Of a stretch of DNA of 64,000 bases, positions 46,850 through 58,978 are shown one piece after another (positions within the stretch are counted from its first letter, which is position 1; every line of letters begins with the position of its first letter). The stretch is from the NCBI GenBank assembly GCA_030765065.1, contig CM060978.1, forward strand, positions 110,231,192 to 110,295,191. Reading direction: 5' to 3'. A program made the position numbers and the translations under genes. The notes beneath the pieces were generated by a model that saw only the letters and a list, made by a program, of their open reading frames with translations, made no database searches and was not told the DNA's origin. Source of the DNA: Deroplatys truncata (taxonomy: Eukaryota; Arthropoda; Insecta; Mantodea; Mantidae).

Positions 46850-47131
46850 GTCTTTCATGGCTTACCAGTAGAACAGAACTAAAAAGGGACTTCACACGCT
46901 ATTTCCACACGTTATTAGTCCTGCAAATATCTTAAAATCGAAAAGTCATTTTTTAGAAAATGTAAAATAACGCAATATTTCCCACAAAGAGTAATTTGGG
47001 GTGGAAAGATTCTTGAAAATCATTGTGTCGCATCTTTGGAAGATGCTATTTCCGGTGAAATCGTAATATAGAATTTTTTGAGTGAAGTGCATACTTCCTC
47101 TACCTACTTTACGGCGGATGGTAGAGAAAGT
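46850..47131 (+). repeat. Family A repeat, copy A14, deleted
   Basis: A short forward copy: CATGGCTTACCAGTAGAACA, then GTCGCATCTTTGGAAGATGC, then a jump directly to ATTTCCGGTGAAATCG and the terminus GGTAGAGAAAGT. The segment carrying the CA tract is deleted. Confidence 0.75.
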
Positions 47132-48033
47132 AAAACTGGACGGGTTTTGAAATAATATCAAAGCACAAAGTTAAACAAAGAAGTTATCTCATTAAAAGCA
47201 AATATAATTGCATGCCAAATGGATATCCGATATTTTATTGTAGCTTATGGTTTGGGGGGGGGAAGTTGTTAGTGTAAGAAGAAAGAAAATAAAATAGTAA
47301 TAAAATTCTGTATTATCTTATCTTCTCTCCCTCTTCTCTCTAAAAGGGAGTAAGATTTATTTAATATTTAAAAGCAGATTATTGAATTTTTATGATAGCC
47401 AAAGACCAAGACAGCTTGCAGTTTGTCGCTTGGGGGTCAGTGACCGGCGCCACTGGACTTTAGCTGCGAGAAACTTCCTGGTAAACTTTCTGTAAACATA
47501 AGGTTGGGTGGGACCAACGGCTGGTGAAATCACCACTCTACTCGATAGAAAGGGTAAAGTAAGAACAGAATCCTGCATAAAAAACATGGGCAACGGAGCA
47601 AATTGTAGTGTACAATAATCCGCTAAGGAGAGCAAAAATAGCAAAATTAATATAAAATAATCAGTTCTTTTATATGACAGATTACTATTCAGGCTTTCCT
47701 GATTAATTTGGTATTTACTTTAATAGTTCCATACATCAATAGCATTGTAACATGACTTTGGCGCGTCGACTATGATTTAGGTTTTTTCTGAGAAACTGTT
47801 CATTGAAGAAGCCTGTGGTTTGGCCACAGATCTAGAGAAGAGAGCATCGCACAAATAGGCAGCCTTAATTCTATGATCTCAATTCCATTTTCTTCTTGTC
47901 TTGAGCTTATTTTGTTCGGTGAAAATCGAGCTTTTTGAAACAAACAACCCATTTTTTTGTGCAGCCTCTACAAAGATCTACATTGTTTGAGATGGTATTT
48001 AAACTACGGTATAAACAATTATATAAAGAAAAA
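47132..48033. other. No gene seen
   Basis: AT-rich. The 84-codon reverse frame near 47390 has no recognisable motif. Confidence 0.4.
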
Positions 48034-48262
48034 TTGATGTGATACATTCACATGACCTTCTCCACCCTCTCTATTTATTAGTGGGTATGTAAACTATTCT
48101 TACTAAAGCTTATTTTTCAAACTACTTCATTTTAATCCAAATAAACCTTTGCAGTAATAGCTACATTACCCATTTCGATATAGATACAAAGAGAACAGCG
48201 ATAGTCAAATGTTTAGGAACTGGACGCTTTATACCGGCCTTCAACTTCTTCTATTCCCATGC
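48034..48262 (+). repeat. Family A head fragment (A15)
   Basis: The forward head TTGATGTGATACATTCACATG continues to GCGATAGTCAAATGTTTAGG and ends where the SINE1 copy starts. Confidence 0.75.
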
Positions 48263-48268
48263 AATCGC

Positions 48269-48561
48269 GGTGTCGTCCTCCGTGGTCTAGGGTTGCCATG
48301 CTAGCTTTAGTTCCCGAGATTTCGGAATCAAACCCGGCGGAGGGTGATGGATATTTTCGGGCGTAAAAATCCTTAGTATGGCTTCTTTCGGAAGGGAAGT
48401 AAAGCCAGTGGTCCCGCGTCGTAAATTTACGGCACGTAAAAGAACCTCAAGCCTGATAAAGAGGCCTCTGAGCAAAATTTCCGGTCTTTCACGTCCAATA
48501 TAGAATGGGACGCTAAGGGCCATATTAGTTAAAGAGCATCCGTAAATAAAAAAAGAGGGAG
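48269..48561 (+). repeat. SINE1 copy
   Basis: Full-length: GTGTCGTCCTCCGTGGTCTA (A box TGGTCTAGGGTT), a decayed B box (GGAATCAAACCC), and core GTCGTAAATTTACGGCACG. It is flanked by AATCGC on both sides (48263-48268 and 48562-48567), a short possible target duplication. Confidence 0.85.
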
Positions 48562-48562
48562 A

Positions 48563-50135
48563 ATCGCTTTAAGCGATAGTAATTTTTTTAAGAGATAGTT
48601 GCTATGTGGAGCATTTCATTCTCTTTGAATGTTCAGGACATTAAAATAAATAAATAAACGAATAAGGAATTTTCATTTCAGCAAAAGTATAAGTATTGGA
48701 AAATTCAAACAAATAACAAGGAATATCTCGGATATGGTTCACTCGAAAAAAAAATGTATATGACATAAATTCTGTGTTTTAATAATCTACATTTTTACTT
48801 TCTCTACTACGTATAGTAAGTAGGGGAAGTATTGCATTCCACCCAAAAATTCGATACCGAGATTTCACCGGAAATACATGTTTTGAGACCTCCTGAATCC
48901 AAAAAAAGCATTTTTGGAAACATGTCCGTGTGTGTGTCTGTGTGTGTGTGTGTGTCTGTGTGTGTCTGTGTGTCTGTGTGTCTGTGAACAGCATAACTCA
49001 AAAACGAACAGTCGGATAAACACTAAACTTGGTATTTAGGTTCAGTATCTTCCAGAGATGCGACACGAAGGTTTTCAAGAAAATCCCCCCACCCCAGACT
49101 ACCCTTTACATGGAAGATTTTTCGAAAATTTTAATTTTCTCAAAAATGGCTCTAACGATTTTGATGAAAATATCATATGTTTAAGATAATGTCATGAGAA
49201 ATGAAATGTATATCTCGAATTTTCTGGGAATGTCTCCAAAAGTATTCTTCACTGTGAACGACTTTTGCATAACTGGTAAACCATAAGAGATAGACAAAAT
49301 GTTACTACACAAAAAATGTAGATCGCATTAAAATACACAACTTATGTCATATACATTTCTTTTGTTGAATGAGCCGTTTTTGAGATATTGCTTGTTATAT
49401 CCTTAAATTTTCCAATACTTATACTTTTTCTCAAAGTCATTATTCATTTTTTATATGTCCTGGACATGCAAAGAGAATGGAATGCGCCACATAGCAACCA
49501 GCGTTAAAATATTTGACTATCGCTTAAAAGCTACCATATTCCCCTTGCATCTACAAGAAAATTACCAATAAGATTGACATCTCGATATCTCGATTAACAT
49601 GAAGCATATGGAGAATAGGCGTTTGTAAAAATAGATTGTACAAGAGTAGAGAAAGTCATGTGAGTGTAACACATCAGATTTTTTGTAGTAAATTTTGTCT
49701 ATCTCTTATGGTCATGCAAAACTCATTCAGATGAAGAGGACTTTTGGGGATATTCCTAAAAAATTCAAGATACACATTTCATTTGCCATTAATATGCCTT
49801 AAACGTATGATATTTTAATCAAAATCGTTAGAGCCATTTTTGAGAAAATCAAAATTTTCTAAAAGTGTACCATGTAAAAGGTAGGCTGGGGTGGGGAAAT
49901 TTTCCTAAAAATCTTCATACCGCATCCTTGGAAGATATTGAACCTAAATACCAAGTTTGATGTTTATTCGACTTTTCGTTTTTGAGTTAGAAAAGTCACA
50001 CACACGGAAATGTTTTCAAAACGCTTTATTTGGATTCAGGGCACCTCAAAACGTGTATTTCCGGAGAAATCTCGGTATGGAATTTTTGGGTGGAATACAA
50101 TACCTCCCCTACTTACAATGCATAATAGAGATAGT
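48563..50135 (+). repeat. Family A repeat, copy A16, host of a nested copy
   Basis: Forward copy beginning within the head (CGCTTTAAGCGATAGTAAT). It is interrupted at 48797-49677 by A17 and resumes at TGTAGTAAATTTTGTCTAT. It ends AATAGAGATAGTGAAAA. Removing A17 and one copy of the 6-base repeat restores the standard order of the element across the junction. Confidence 0.85.
48797..49677 (-). mobile_element. Family A repeat, copy A17, nested in A16
   Basis: A complete reverse copy of 881 bases: ACTTTCTCTACTACGTATAG at the left, GTGAGTGTAACACATCAG at the right. The repeated ATTTTT at 48791-48796 and 49678-49683 is the target duplication, and the target site (ACATTTTTGTG in other copies) is uninterrupted elsewhere. 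The internal tract is (TG)n with TC interruptions (48927-48985). Confidence 0.88.
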
Positions 50136-52959
50136 GAAAATGCAATACCATGGCCGCGATTCGCACCACAGATCTTTGGTGTTTACCGTAGCGCGTACGC
50201 ACATTATGCACATTAATCTTTCTCATGTGATTCAAATACTTGATTTATCAGGTCACTTTTTCAAGTACTTTTAATTTCCGGGTTTTACACTTAATCGCTA
50301 TTAAGTTTAATTTATGTTCAAAATTGTACTTCCACATACTAATTCAGACGTGAAAAATTCAATATTACGGTAAGACTCGAACCATCGCGATTGGTTGTAA
50401 CATCACTACACGCATTACTTCATTATAAGAATTATTTGTCATTTCCGATTTATTTTCGACTTGGCTGTCTAAAGCTGATGCAGTATTGTAATTAGGGGAA
50501 GTTGAGCCTTTAAAATGTGTTTCTTGTTGTTCTGGTACTTGTGATCAGTTAATTAAAGGACTGAACATTATTGGCCAGGATTTCAATGCCGCAGATTGTC
50601 TAGGTTGGATTGCCCTCTGTGATGTTACCAAGTTTGTGATAAAGGACAGGGTAGGCACATGTAAAATAAACGGCGATTGGCACGGTGTACCAGCGTTACA
50701 ATTAGAAAACGGGATAAATAAGAATCATTACGAAGGAATAACGGGATTGTCAGATGAAATCTGAGAGATATGAGAAGGACATCTTTATTGTGGAAGGCCC
50801 TGGATTAGAAATACATATAGAAGTATAAATGTGTACTGTACAATATTATATATTATATTTTATATTTTACATAAATTATACATTTCAGATAAACTATCCT
50901 TCATATTTTAACACACTGTGCGGTTAATTTCTTTTAATACTGAATAAATATTATGTATAAGACCTTACGGACTAATACCATACAGCTCTTGTTTTACGTG
51001 CATACAAAATAAATACAAGTATATAAGTATTTTATGTAATACATATTTTATCATCCTCATACTTTCTAGTGAGGCCTCTAAATATTTCAGGCATCTTTGT
51101 AGTTTGTAGTTGTTTTCAGTAAGAGTATATAGAGCATAAAACGAGGCACGTCTGAACTTTAGCCTATATAAGCTCAATACTTATTTTATTTCTTTTAGAA
51201 AGCAACCACTTAGTAAGTTTTGCAATTCGAGCGATCGAAAATGTACGTTCCCTTTACACAACAGGCTGTGAACTTTTGTGAGACTGATAAATAGAAATGC
51301 CTATTACGTGTGGTTATTGATGTAGTTTGCAGACTACATGGTACCATGGTGCCGGATCTACTTATTTTCGAAGCAGTTTCAGTGGAAACAAGAATGGCGC
51401 TCTCAACCCTTAGAGCAAATTATTGTATTTACCTTATTGGATGCATAACCAAGCCACATATTGGTAGATATATTTACCCCTGGTGGTTTCTAACGCAAAA
51501 AGGAGGAGGACATCTTGGGTGGAGAGATGAATACGCTTATGACCGAAAGGATTAACCGTAATTTATATTTCTGTCTGAAGACAACGAATTTGATCATTGT
51601 ATTTGATGTGGAACAGTTGAGGGAAGTGCCATCCATAAATACTATATTCACACAGAACTTTAAATTGTTAGTTGTTGAAACATTAGAGATCCCTGACATT
51701 GACGCTTCTTTCTTGCAGGTTTTGTTAATATTCATAAATGTATTAAAAATGCCCATGTATGGATCAGTAAAAATCGAGACCTGTCTATAGCTCCTTTACC
51801 CACATTTTATTTTACAATGAACTGATTTACAAATGAGCGTCCGGTTTCAAGAACTCTGCATCTAGCTTCATTTTCTCGATACATTATTTATTAAATACTA
51901 TTTTTTATTTATTTGTAACTCTTGGTTTGTTGGTTTGACATTAAAGCTATTTAAATGTCATTGCATAATGCTATAGTATGCCATTAAAGATCTCGGAAAC
52001 CGAAAGCATAGCAGCGTTCTTCTCATTACGGATTAGAAGGAAGTCTTCCATTCAGGATTCAAACAAACATTTTAGGAGTACATTAATGACTATAAGAACC
52101 GTGTGTGGGAAGCCTGCAGCATAGGTTTTAGTTAATTAACAGCATATCGACAGTTGGCATTCAAACTGCCTGGTTTTTACCACTCCCTCTTTTTATGACA
52201 GTTTTAAGAGCGTCTGAACTTGAGGTCATATAACATGAATATGAATAGCTGATAAACTTCACAAGTGTAATCCTGTTCAAAAAGAAAGTGATCGGCACAG
52301 TCGTTAATTAGAAAAATACACCTTGAAAGTGCAACCTCACCATATGCACATGGAAAAGGTTAAACTTGCTCGTTTGCGAACGTTCACAGAAGGTAGATAA
52401 ACTGAAAGTTAAATAAATAAGGAGCCTTTTATGTGCGTAGATAATTGATGAAAAATTACAAGATGTCAGGCTGAAAAGCTGTGGTAAATCAGTCAATATA
52501 AAGCTCTGACGTTTCGTTCTATCATTTTGGAGGACACCTTCAAAAGGTGTGGTTCCCAGGCAGTTCAGCATATTTGTCCGTCCATCACTTTGGTCATACA
52601 GGCTGTAAAGGTGTTAAAATATCATTCAGCGTACAGAAATCATTTGGAGGAACAAAACTTCTATTATGAGTTTTATCGTAATTTTCATAGTTTTGAACTT
52701 ATCTTTTTTAACATCACGTCGCGTCACGCAATGAAAGTTTCATGTACGTGTGACTTGCACAAGCTTAACAGATCAAGGGCAGCATTCATCACGGTACGGG
52801 TATGGCTACTTACCAACAACACAACGAAATTACAAAGGCATGAGTGCTGCTTACATATATTTCTCCTTCAAGCCAAACACACGTAAAAGGAGTTTGTGGA
52901 CGCGTAAATTTCTCCAACGTGGTCCAGAATAATATGCTGAAAATATTAAGTTCAATTAA
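50136..52959. other. Gene-free stretch
   Basis: No supported gene. A weak tRNA-like B box (minus strand GGTTCGAGTC near 50380) is present without other SINE features. Open frames at 51310-51790 and 52308-52886 lack motifs. Confidence 0.35.
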
Positions 52960-54929
52960 GCCTCAAAATCAGATTTTTAAATTTAAAGTTCATCTTTTAC
53001 AGGAACAGAGTATAAGAAATTTATACCAACAAAGACTTACACATGAACTACAGATGGTTGAAACTAATGACAATATTGAAGAAGAATGGATTGGGTTAAA
53101 CACAGCAATGTTGAAATAGCTAATGAGGTTCTTGGAAAAAATAAAACATCGAACCGGAAAAGGGGCCTAAAAAGATGGCACTCAGAGATAGCCAATAGTA
53201 TTAAAGAAAAACAGAGTGCCTATAATTATTACTTACAAACAACAACAGATGAAGCGTGGGAAATATACAAACAGAAAAGAAATATAGCTAAACATTTGAT
53301 TAAAGGAAGCCATAATGAATCTTGTGAAAGATTTGTTGCTAATAATGAATACGACATTCACGGAAGACAGAACATAGCATTTAAGCTAATAAAACACATG
53401 AATAAAACTGAGAAAGATAATGAAAATATTAATGTGATAACAGAAAACCAATGGATAAATTACTATAGAAATTTATGGTGCGATGAAAACAATGAAGAAA
53501 TTTATGTATAGAAAATAACAGCAATTTTGTGGATCAAATAGACATAAAATAATTACAAGAGGCTTTAAAAGCAACAAAAATAGAAAAGCCACCGGGCTAG
53601 ATGAAATTAATGGTGAAATGATCAAATATGGTGGAATGATATTAAAATTCAGTTTACTTCATTTTTAAACACGTGTTGGAAGAATTGCTCAGTACCCGTA
53701 GAATGGAATACAGCTAAAGTCACTCCTCTATTTAAAAAGGCAATAAAAGCGATACAGGGAACAATAGAGAAATAAGCTTATTAAGTGCAGGCTATAACAT
53801 TTATGGGAAAATTCTAAATCAGAGATTACAAGCTATCACTGATGCACTGATATCAGAACAACAACCGCGCTTTAGGAAAGGGTGTTCATCTAGCGATAAT
53901 GTACTCATAATCAGACAAATTATTGAAAAACGCCGTAAATTTAACCTAGAAACTCACATAGCATTTATTGACTATGAGAAAGCCTTTGATAAAGTAAAAC
54001 GGCCCCTTTTATGGAGCATTTTAGAGATAAGAGGATTTCCTAAACATCTTATTAATGCTATCAAGAGTTTGTATGTAAATACCAAAATAAGAATTAATTC
54101 TGGTTTTAAAATCAAGGTGTTCGAACAAGGGTGTAGCATATCGCCCACTTTCTTTAACTTATGTATTGACGATCTAGTTTTTAGGTAGAAAGAGGGAATA
54201 CAGCTCGGGATAATAGAATTAAATGCGCCTTTAAGCACTTTACTATATGCTGATGATCAAATATTTATACAAGAAACAGAAGATAATCTACAAAGAGCAG
54301 TATATAGATTAAACCAAAATGCAATTCATTACAGCTTAACTATATCTACAAATAAAACAAAGACAATGTCTTTTAAAGGGAAGAATCATGTTAGATCAAA
54401 GATACTAATAAATGGTAAAATATTAGAACAGGTATCCCACTTCAGTTATCTAAGATGTGACATTAGTTTTAAATTTCACAAAGACATTGAGATGAAGGAT
54501 AATAGGGTTCAAAGCATTTGTGGAGCTTTAGGAAAAGAAACATAAATTAAGTTCTATAAGATTATGTTTTTACCTGCTTCATTATATGGTTCCGAGTCGT
54601 GGGCAATAACAAAAAGAGAGAGATCATGTATTCAGTCCGCCGAAATGAAATTTTTGAGGTATGTAAAGGGATGCACTAGAGCTGACAAAATAAGAAACGA
54701 ATCAATAAGATAAGATTTGAATATTGTATCAGTAAATGATAAGATTGATGAAAATAAAAGAAATTAGAAAGAACATGTTGATAGAATGACAGATGATAGA
54801 ATACCAATAAATATATAATGAATTACCAACTGACAGGGAGCAAAGGTTTAGGAAGACCACGCAAGAGATGGCTAGAGACCGGAACAGGGGATATCACCTA
54901 ATCCTTGAAAGAAGAAGAAGAAGAAAATA
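52960..54929 (+). pseudogene. LINE ORF2 remnant with reverse transcriptase and (GAA)n tail
   Basis: The main LINE of the window. The endonuclease domain is missing: the copy starts within the linker before the RT (KFKVHLLQEQSIRNLYQQRL, then RKRGLKRWHSEIANSIKEKQ). The linker runs to 53511, then a frameshift. RT motifs follow: a decayed KATG-LDEI near 53580, FRKGCSSSDNVLIIRQIIEK (53870-53930), box A FIDYEKAFDKVKR (53964-54002), QGCSISPTFFNLCIDD (54125-54175), an in-frame TAG at 54186, then the catalytic LLYADDQIF (54240-54266). The C-terminal part includes LYGSESWAIT, EMKFLRYVKGCTRADKI and VDRMTDDRIP. It ends with CTAATCCTTGAAAGAAGAAG at about 54897-54920. Catalytic Asp residues remain, but stops and frameshifts make it inactive. 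Clade (RTE-like or Jockey-like) is unresolved. Confidence 0.88.
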
Positions 54930-55446
54930 TTTTAAAGGACCTGATATGAAATGTTGGTGTTGGGTTTAAAACTTTCGTCATTTTTGGATTGCATCAGTTT
55001 ATTTGTCCTACTTTTATAATCTTCATTCCGCATAGGTATGTCCTAAATCAGTGACTATGTTGCTGTTACATTCCACCTTTTCGAAAAGTATCGAATTGTT
55101 TTCTGATTTTATCCGCACGCAACCGAAATGAACGCAGTACCTAAGTACTATCTGCACGCAAATGCGTCCAGACTTGGATTGCTGTCGCAATTTTGTCCAT
55201 CTCGATAGAATTAAAAAACAAACAAAAATTGAGACTGTAGGCAGGTGTGGGCTAGGCTTTAGAAGGCATTTGCTACAACCGCCCTAGACTGGTACAATTC
55301 GTGAGCTGCTCACCGAATCCGTTCGATCCTAATGCGGCTCTACTGCGAGGTTACACGTTACATAGCACACGGAAAAATCTCTAGCCTCGTCATGCTGAAT
55401 CAGAAAAAGGTTGCAGCTTTACGCGTAGCAAAGATAATAAAACAAA
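54930..55446. other. No gene seen
   Basis: No coding signal. A possible B box (CCGTTCGATCCTAATG, near 55320) hints at a SINE remnant but is not enough to call one. Confidence 0.4.
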
Positions 55447-56282
55447 TCTGATGTGTTACACTCACATGACTTTCTCTACTCTTGTACAACCTATTTTTAC
55501 AAACGCTTATTCTCCATATGCTTCATGTTAATCGAGATATCGAGATGTTAATCTTATTGCTAATTTTCTTGTAGATGCAAGGGGAATTGCTAGGCTTTGA
55601 GCGTTTAAACGCTGGCTGCTATGCGGAGTATTCCATTCTATTTGTATTACCAGGACAAAAAAAATGAATAACGAATTTGAAAAAAGTATAAGTATTGGAA
55701 AATTTAAGGCAATAACAAGCAATATCTCGAAAATGGTTCACTCAACAACAGAAATGTATATGACATAAATTGTGTATTTTAACGCGATCTACATTTTTGT
55801 GTAGTAAAATTTTGTCTATCTCTTATGGTTTACCAGTTATGCAAAAGTCGTTCACAATGAAGAATACTTTTGGAGACAATCCCAGAAAATTCGAGATATA
55901 CATTTCATTTGTCATGAAAATAACTTAAACATATGATATTTTAATCAAAATCGTTAGAGCCGTTTTTGAGAAAATTAAAATTTTCGAAAAATGTTCCATG
56001 TAAAGGGTAGTATGGGGTGGGGGGATTTTCTTGAAAACCTTCGTGTCGCATCCTTGGAAGATACTGAACCTAAATACCAAGTTTGGTGTTTATCCGACTG
56101 TTCGTTTCTGAGTTATGCTGTTCACAGACAGACACACATACACACACACACACGGACATGTTTCCAAAAATGCTTTTTTTGGATTCAGGGGGTCTCAAAA
56201 CATATTTCCGGTGAAATCTCGGTATCGAATTTTTGGGTGGAATACAATACTTCCTCTACTTACTATACGTAGTAGAGAAAGT
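55447..56282 (+). mobile_element. Family A repeat, copy A18, nearly complete
   Basis: 836 bases from TCTGATGTGTTACACTCACA to TACGTAGTAGAGAAAGT. All standard blocks are present, including GGTTCACTCAACAACAGAAA, GCGATCTACATTTTTGTGTA, AAATCGTTAGAGCCGTTTTT, a short CA tract (56132-56152) and the hairpin TACTA-TACG-TAGTA at 56260-56273. It is about 100 bases shorter than A20, through a head-half deletion and a shorter CA tract. Confidence 0.92.
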
Positions 56283-56344
56283 AAAAAGAATAAAAAGAAA
56301 GGAGAGGGGGTGTGAGAGAGACGAAGCCATATATTATCAGTTCA

Positions 56345-56470
56345 TCTCACCGAGGTTCAGGTAGTAGCATCTTTCGGGAAGTCCCGGATTCGATTCCCAT
56401 TGTACAACCATATTGACTTTTTTTTTCAGTTTGGTAGGGAATGCTAGGATGGGTTATAAACTTCCACCAA
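56345..56470 (+). repeat. tRNA-derived SINE head
   Basis: GAGGTTCAGGTAGTAGCATC (A-box region) is followed by TCCCGGATTCGATTCCCA (B box). The SINE2 motif GGGAAGTCCCGG is included. A short body follows, then family A sequence. Confidence 0.6.
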
Positions 56471-56504
56471 TTTTACTCTCATTTCTTCTAATTTCATTAT
56501 TTTA

Positions 56505-57640
56505 TAATGGTATTTAATAAAAATCATTAGAGCTATTTCTGAGGAAATAAAAATATAACGATATGTTTTTTTATGTAAGGGTAATTCGGGGCGGGAGGAT
56601 TTTCTTGAAAAATTTGGCGTCGCTTCCTTCGAAGGTGCGGAACTAACAAACCAGGTTTGCTATTTATCCGGAATTTACTTTTTGAGTTATGCTGTTTACA
56701 CACACGCGCACACACACAACTTACACACACGAACCTTTTACCTAAAATTTATTTCAAGAAAATCTCCAATACAAATACCTCTTAAGTGGAACAATTTTCG
56801 TTATATGTGATTTTCTCAAAAATGGCTCTAACGATTTTGATTAAAGTGCACTATATTTAGATATTTACGTAGAAATAATATGTATATGTTGCATGCTTTT
56901 ACTGAAATTCATAATTTGGCGAAGATCCTAAGCAGATCATGAAAAGTTGGCGTATAATGTAACATTATTCTGTACACTATCTGACGGGGCCTCTAAAAGC
57001 CGGCAGATAGCGAAAGGTTAGGTTAGATTAGGTTCAATTTGGGGTTGGATTAGGGTTAGAGTTACACTACACGCCTAACCGGCGCCGTCATTTCATGAAG
57101 AACCGGGCAGAACGAATACTCCAACAAAAGATTGCGACTACATATTTTAAATTTTCTAGAAATAGTATGAGAAGCCCTCTTCTTTCGGAAGAGAAATTAA
57201 AAATTAAATTGAGTTTTATTTATGGAGGCTCTTTAACTGCTGTGGTCCTTAGCGTCCCATTCTATATTGGGCATAAAAGACCAGAAATTTTGCTCAGAGG
57301 CCTCTTTATCAGACTTGAGGTTCTTTCACGTGCCGTAAATCTACGACGCGGGATCACCGGCTTTACTCCCCTTCCGAAGGAAGCCGTACTAAGGATTTTT
57401 ACGCCTGAAAAAAAATCCATCGCTCTCAGCCGGATTTGAACCCGCGACCTCGGGAACTGGAGGCTAGCATGGCACCCCTAGACCACGGAGGACGACTTTT
57501 CGAAAGAGAATTTTATGTAATTGTATAATAGTAAACCACAAAACTTAGACAAGAGCTTACCGTAAAAAAGAAAACTGCGTATCTCCTTTAAACACAGAAG
57601 TTATTTCAGGTAACTTATTGTAGCATCAGGCAATATTTGT
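56505..57640. mobile_element. Fold-back family A element (A19)
   Basis: A forward part, 56505-56780 (AAAATCATTAGAGCTATTTC ... CACACGAACC), is followed at once by a reverse part starting near 56785. The reverse part (TTTTCTCAAAAATGGCTCTA) continues at 57137-57195 and 57511-57640. Foreign sequence at about 56900-57130 and a SINE1 at 57196-57497 interrupt it. Both outer heads are missing. Confidence 0.6.
57196..57497 (-). repeat. SINE1 copy inserted in A19
   Basis: A reverse, full-length SINE1 flanked by TTTCGGAAGAGAA (57183-57195) and TTTCGAAAGAGAA (57498-57510), one mismatch in 13. The minus-strand head is GTCGTCCTCCGTGGTCTAGG with the B box GGGTTCAAATCC. The 114-codon forward frame across it is not a gene. 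Confidence 0.9.
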
Positions 57641-57685
57641 TGTTACTACTTTTAATTTTTGAATATTTTTTAATCAATTTATTCA

Positions 57686-57780
57686 CTCTGGGGATGCTTG
57701 GGAATAATCCTGGCTAAAGCAGGATTCCACCCTCTAGCCGGGAATCGAACGCAGGACTTCTGGGTCTGAAGGATTAGAAG
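57686..57780 (-). repeat. Second copy of the 45.8-kb SINE family
   Basis: CTCTGGGGATGCTTGGGAAT parallels CTCTGGGGAGGATAGGCAAT at 45813. The B box on the minus strand is GCGTTCGATTCCCGG. The tRNA 5' part is missing or replaced. Confidence 0.7.
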
Positions 57781-58084
57781 CTTTTATAAGAACAGTTTGC
57801 AGAAGAGAGATAAAGATAAACATTAATAAATAGACAAATTCATATGAAGGAAACTCACCAGAAGTTTTACTGTTGCATAATTGGGTAGTATCGTGTTGCG
57901 CTGATGGTCAGTCTGTCACCCTGACCCTTTTTCAGAAAAAGCCATTAGAACCTTGAGATGTGCAAGGGGTTGCTAATTAGTAATTACCATCTTAATAGGT
58001 GCTGGTATTGCACCGAGGATCTGTACGTTCTCAGACTTTATCTCGCTTTTAATAAGTGTTAGTGAATATGTGTATACAGCAAAC

Positions 58085-58176
58085 GGAACCGCGAGTTGCG
58101 AGTTATGGAAGATTTCACATATCGCAAAGTGCAGCTTACACTGGCCGGGTCAGAAATGGCGGTGTATACGTAAAAA
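58085..58176 (+). pseudogene. FLYWCH zinc finger, 5' part (interrupted)
   Basis: Two forward frames give the first half of a FLYWCH finger: LRVMEDFTYRKVQLTLAGSE (58095-58155) and, one frame over, KWRCIRK (58152-58175), which supplies the W-x-C. FLYWCH domains bind DNA and occur at the N terminus of many MULE-type transposases and of insect regulators. The finger stops at the TAAAAA target of family A copy A20. Its second half resumes at 59119. One frameshift lies between the two frames. Confidence 0.75.
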
Positions 58177-58917
58177 TCTGATGTGTTACACTCACATGAC
58201 TTTCTCTACTCTTGTACAAACTATTTATACAAACGCTTATTCTCCATCTACTTCATGTTAATCGAGATAAACATTTGCATAGTCTATCTTATTGCTTATT
58301 TTCTTGTAGATGTAAGGGGAATATATATTTACAAGGGCAATTTGGAAATACAGTAGCGTTTAAGCACATACATATATCTTAATAGCTGGTTGCTAGGTGC
58401 AGCACCATTCCCTTTCCCAAAGATTAATACTCTTTGCATATCCAAGACAAAAAAATGAATAACGAATTCCCATTTGAGAATATAAGTACTGAATATTTTT
58501 AGGGAATAACAATGGTTCACTCAACAAAAAAAATGTATATGACATAAATTGTGTATTTCAACGCGATCTACATTTTTGTGTAGTAAAATTTTGTCTATCT
58601 CTTATGGTTTACCAGTTATGCAAAAGTCGTTCATAATGAAGAATAATTTTGGAGACATTCCCAGAAAATTCGAGATATACATTTCATTTCTCAAGACATT
58701 ATCTTAAGCATATGATATTTTCATCAAAATCGTTAGAGCCATTTTTGAGAAAATTAAAATTTTCGAAAAATCTTCCATGTAAAGGGTAGTCTGGGGTGGG
58801 GGGATTTTCTTGAAAACCTTCGTGTCGCATCTCTGGAAGATACTGAACCTAAATACCAAGTTTGGTGTTTATCCGACTGTTCGTTTTTGAGTTATGCTGT
58901 TCACAGACACACACACA

Positions 58918-58978
<61 letters not shown>

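Noticed and set aside
57660-57780. Full-length SINE
   Set aside because: Only the B-box half and body match the 45.8-kb copy; the 5' tRNA part is absent, so it is listed as a fragment.
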